Positions 61,595-64,000 of a stretch of 64,000 nucleotides of DNA are shown piece by piece; positions within the stretch are counted from its first letter, which is position 1, and the number at the start of each line of letters is the position of its first letter. The translations under genes and the position numbers were made by a program. The notes below the pieces were generated by a model. It saw only the letters and a list, made by a program, of their open reading frames with translations, searched no databases and was not told the origin of the DNA. Source of the stretch: Nocardioidaceae bacterium (GTDB lineage Bacteria; Actinomycetota; Actinomycetes; Propionibacteriales; Nocardioidaceae); assembly GCA_017744365.1 (NCBI GenBank), contig JAGIBL010000002.1, positions 868,001 through 932,000 of the forward strand. The letters run 5' to 3'.

Positions 61595-62071
61595 GTGACG
61601 ACCCTGCGCGACCCGGCCCACCAGGTCTCCCCCAAGGCGCGGTTGCGCTGGACGATCAGCGCCGTGCTGGTCACCCTCGTCGGCGCGGCGGTCCTGACGG
61701 GGGTGCTGGTGGTCAGCGAGGCACCTCTGTGGTGGCTCTGGGCGCTCCTGTACGTCGGCGGCGCGGCGTCGTACGTGGTCACGATGCCGCGACTGCGCTA
61801 CGCCACCCACCGCTGGGAGTCCACCCCGACCGCCGTCTACACCCAGACCGGCTGGATCGGCCGGACCCGGGAGATCGTGCCGATGTCGCGGGTGCAGACC
61901 GTCGAGCTCCACCAGGACGCGCTCGACCGGCTGCTCGGGCTGGCCTCGGTCAGCGTCAGCACCGCGGCGGAGGACGACCTGCACATCGCGTTGCTCGACC
62001 ACGCCGTGGCGAGCGAGCTGACCGCCTCGCTGACGGCCGCCGCGGAGTCCGAGACCGGGGACGCGACGTGA
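61595..62071 (+). CDS. Bacterial PH-domain membrane protein (YdbS-like)
   Basis: This 158-residue protein starts with GTG, has two membrane segments (about 20-65) and a bacterial PH (bPH2) domain with GRTREIVPMSRVQTVELHQD. It overlaps the next gene by GTGA, the same order as the ydbS-ydbT pair of other bacteria. The role is unknown, perhaps in membrane homeostasis. Confidence 0.85.
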   Translation: MTTLRDPAHQVSPKARLRWTISAVLVTLVGAAVLTGVLVVSEAPLWWLWALLYVGGAASYVVTMPRLRYATHRWESTPTAVYTQTGWIGRTREIVPMSRVQTVELHQDALDRLLGLASVSVSTAAEDDLHIALLDHAVASELTASLTAAAESETGDAT

Positions 62072-63555
62072 GCGAGGCGGTTCCCGAGGTTCCCGAGGTC
62101 CCCTGGCGCCGGCTCGACCCGAAGATGCTGCTGGTGCATCCGGTCAGCGAGGTCGGCCGACTGGCGATCCCGCTGCTCCTGCTGGTGTTCCTCGGCAGCG
62201 GCGGCATCGACGGCTGGCACGTGGCCGTCGTGGCGATCCCGGTCGCGCTCGGCCTGTGGCGCTATGCGACCACGCAGTTCCGGATCACCCCCGAGCACCT
62301 CGAGCTGCGCGAGGGCATGATCGGGCGACACGTCACCCGGGCCCGGCTCGACAAGGTCCGCACCGTGGCCCTGGACGCCGGCCCGATCCACCGGGTGCTG
62401 TCGCTGTCGAAGGTGAAGATCGGCACCGGCGACGACAACCGGCTGGAGCTGAACGCGCTCGGGACCGCCGAGGCGCGCGCACTGCGGTCCTCGCTGCTGC
62501 ACCGGGTCGAGGAGCCCACCCTAGGCCCCGGCCTCGCGGACGGGATCGTCGCTCCCCCGGTGCTGGAGAGCGATGAGGTGCTGCTCCGGTTCGACCCGCG
62601 CTGGCTGCTGCTGGCGCCGTTCACGGGGACCGGTCTGCTGATCGCGGCCGGTGCCGTCGGCGCCGGCTCGGGCCCGCTGCAGGAACCTGTCGGCAACCTC
62701 GGCCAGCGGCTCTCCGACCGTGCCGACGGCATCCCGATCGTCGCCCTCGTGGCCGGCGGCGGGTTCCTCCTCGGCATCGCGCTCGTGGTGCTCTCGGTGG
62801 CCGGGTACGCGCTGACCAACTGGGGCTTCCGGTTCTCCCGCGACCGGGCCGGGCGGTCCTGGCACATCACCAAGGGACTGCTCACCACCACCGAGACGAG
62901 CGTCGACACCTCCCGGGTACGCGGGCTGTCGCTGTGCCGCCCCGCCGGGCTGCGACTGGTCAACGGCGGCACCGCGCGGGCGCTGGTGACCGGGCTCAAG
63001 GAGGACGACGACAGCAAGAGCTCCGCGCAGATCGCCCCGGCGGCGCCGTACCGGCTGGTGCACGACGTCTGCCTGCGGATCGCGGGCGACGACCTCGCGG
63101 TGGACGGCGCGCTGGTCGAGCACGGGCCACGGGCGGCGCGCCGCCAGCTGCTCCGGCCGCTGCGCGGGGTGCTCTGGCTGGTGCTGGCCGTGGCCGTCGT
63201 CGCGCTGTCCTTCGACCTGCCCTGGTGGGTGGCGCTGCTGCCCGCCGTGCTGGTTCCACTGGCGGTGTGGGCCGGGCGGGACCGGTACCGCGCGCTCGGG
63301 CACCTGCTCACCGCGCACCACCTGGTCGCCGGGGAGCCGAAGGTCAGCCGGCACCGCAACCTGCTGCTGCGCCGCGGCATCATCGGCTGGCGGGTCGAGC
63401 AGTCGTTCTTCCAGCGCCGCGCCGGCCTGGTCACCCTGGTCGCAACCACGGCCGCCGGCGAGAAACGGTACGCCGTCGTCGACCTCGCCGAGGACCGCGC
63501 CACCGCGCTCGCCCAAGAGGCCGTGCCCGGCCTGGTGGCCCAGTTCCTGGCCTGA
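62068..63555 (+). CDS. Bacterial PH-domain membrane protein (YdbT-like)
   Basis: This 495-residue protein starts with GTG at 62068 in the previous stop. It has three PH-like blocks (GMIGRHVTRARLDKVRTVAL, KGLLTTTETSVDTSRVRGLS, RGIIGWRVEQSFFQRRAGLV) separated by pairs of membrane segments, the YdbT layout. It works presumably with the YdbS-like partner. The exact role is not known. Confidence 0.85.
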   Translation: MSEAVPEVPEVPWRRLDPKMLLVHPVSEVGRLAIPLLLLVFLGSGGIDGWHVAVVAIPVALGLWRYATTQFRITPEHLELREGMIGRHVTRARLDKVRTVALDAGPIHRVLSLSKVKIGTGDDNRLELNALGTAEARALRSSLLHRVEEPTLGPGLADGIVAPPVLESDEVLLRFDPRWLLLAPFTGTGLLIAAGAVGAGSGPLQEPVGNLGQRLSDRADGIPIVALVAGGGFLLGIALVVLSVAGYALTNWGFRFSRDRAGRSWHITKGLLTTTETSVDTSRVRGLSLCRPAGLRLVNGGTARALVTGLKEDDDSKSSAQIAPAAPYRLVHDVCLRIAGDDLAVDGALVEHGPRAARRQLLRPLRGVLWLVLAVAVVALSFDLPWWVALLPAVLVPLAVWAGRDRYRALGHLLTAHHLVAGEPKVSRHRNLLLRRGIIGWRVEQSFFQRRAGLVTLVATTAAGEKRYAVVDLAEDRATALAQEAVPGLVAQFLA

Positions 63556-63558
63556 GCC

Positions 63559-64000
63559 TCAGATCAGCCGCTTGAGCAGGGGCAGCGGGGCGTGCTTCAT
63601 GACGACCGACATCGGGGCCCAGGGCAGGGGCGGGACGCAGGCGTCGGCGACCTCGCGCTCGATGGCCTTCACCATGGCGCGCACGCCCTTCTCGGTCGAG
63701 GACATCAGCGGCGTCGACTGCGCGACCTGGTCGTTCATCTCCGAGCGGATGTAGCCGGGGTAGAGCACGGTCACCTTGATCGGCTTGCCGTACAGCTCGG
63801 TCCGCAGACCCTCGGCGAGGTGCGCCACACCGGCCTTCGTCGCGGCGTACGTGGTCAGCGTCTTCGGCATCCCGCGCATCGCCGACATCGAGGAGATCAT
63901 CACGAAGTGGCCGGCGTTCTGGGCCCGGAAGATCTCCATCGCGGCCTCGGACTGCGCGAGTGCGGCCACGAAGTTCGTCATCGCGGTCTGCTTGTTCGCG
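63559..64000 (-). CDS. SDR-family oxidoreductase, C-terminal part
   Basis: This is the C-terminal 146 codons of a short-chain dehydrogenase that continues beyond the right edge. It has the active-site Tyr-x3-Lys in TTYAATKAGVAHLAEGLRTE, a preceding Ser in FVMISSMSAM, and VLYPGYIRSEM after the catalytic helix. The 5' end is outside the window. The gene converges on the PH-domain pair with a 3-bp gap. Confidence 0.88.
   Translation of the reverse strand, partial: ANKQTAMTNFVAALAQSEAAMEIFRAQNAGHFVMISSMSAMRGMPKTLTTYAATKAGVAHLAEGLRTELYGKPIKVTVLYPGYIRSEMNDQVAQSTPLMSSTEKGVRAMVKAIEREVADACVPPLPWAPMSVVMKHAPLPLLKRLI

Overview
The window is high-GC actinobacterial chromosome. Gene content (F420-type oxidoreductase, MerR–thioredoxin pair, TadA with its actinobacterial companion protein, CE1758/CE1759-type flavoprotein pair, EF-G2 paralogue, menB, RecBCD) suggests Nocardioidaceae, perhaps Nocardioides or a close relative. 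This assignment rests on gene content and base composition, not on a marker gene. Most of the window is ordinary single-copy chromosome with tightly packed genes, frequent ATGA/GTGA stop-start overlaps and convergent overlaps.

Layout. 1-3.8 kb: a minus-strand run of amidohydrolase, cysteine-dioxygenase-like cupin, MFS exporter, MoxR ATPase and a VWA protein cut by the window edge. 3.9-5.3 kb: a secreted DNRLRE protein. 5.3-7.9 kb: a phosphorelay pair made of a receiver-PAS-PAS histidine kinase and a receiver fused to an anti-sigma-type ATPase. 8-10.4 kb: a small accessory patch beside tRNA-Ser(CGA), holding an orphan D12 adenine methylase and a two-gene Panacea (DUF4065) antitoxin/unknown partner module. 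10.4-13.7 kb: a GAF regulator, aldehyde dehydrogenase and DUF779 unit, with the same direct-repeat operator before the regulator and the dehydrogenase. 13.6-23.5 kb: housekeeping and small regulatory pairs (tadA, upp, transhydrogenase alpha, VIT1-like transporter, sirtuin, MFS/ArsR, SDR/HxlR, membrane protein/metallopeptidase).

23.7-26.5 kb: a second accessory patch of visibly lower GC. It is bounded by a 16-bp direct repeat that is the last 16 bp of menB, the signature of site-specific integration into a protein-coding gene. Inside are a RelE/ParE toxin with its antitoxin, an unknown protein and a frameshifted antitoxin-like gene; no intact integrase is present. 26.4-37.9 kb: menB, MerR-thioredoxin, an F420-type enzyme, recD-recB-recC (with a roughly 150-bp insertion at the recC/recB junction) and an ACT protein. 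37.9-45 kb: a decayed F420-reductase-like gene, photolyase and a 1742-residue secreted repeat protein. 45-53.2 kb: 2',3'-cyclic phosphodiesterase, a coiled-coil protein, LCAD-type acyl-CoA dehydrogenase, M15 peptidase, EF-G2, an inverted cluster of 32-bp repeats, a stress protein and the FMN reductase/LLM pair. 53.2-64 kb: secreted X-Pro peptidase-like hydrolase, MMPL transporter with divergent TetR, glyoxalase-like protein, flavoprotein dehydrogenase with divergent TetR, small secreted and membrane proteins, a bacterial PH-domain pair and a partial SDR.

The strongest candidates for something undescribed are the unknown partner of the Panacea antitoxin, the menB-end integration scar with its antitoxin cargo, and the insertion that appears to have displaced the recB start codon.
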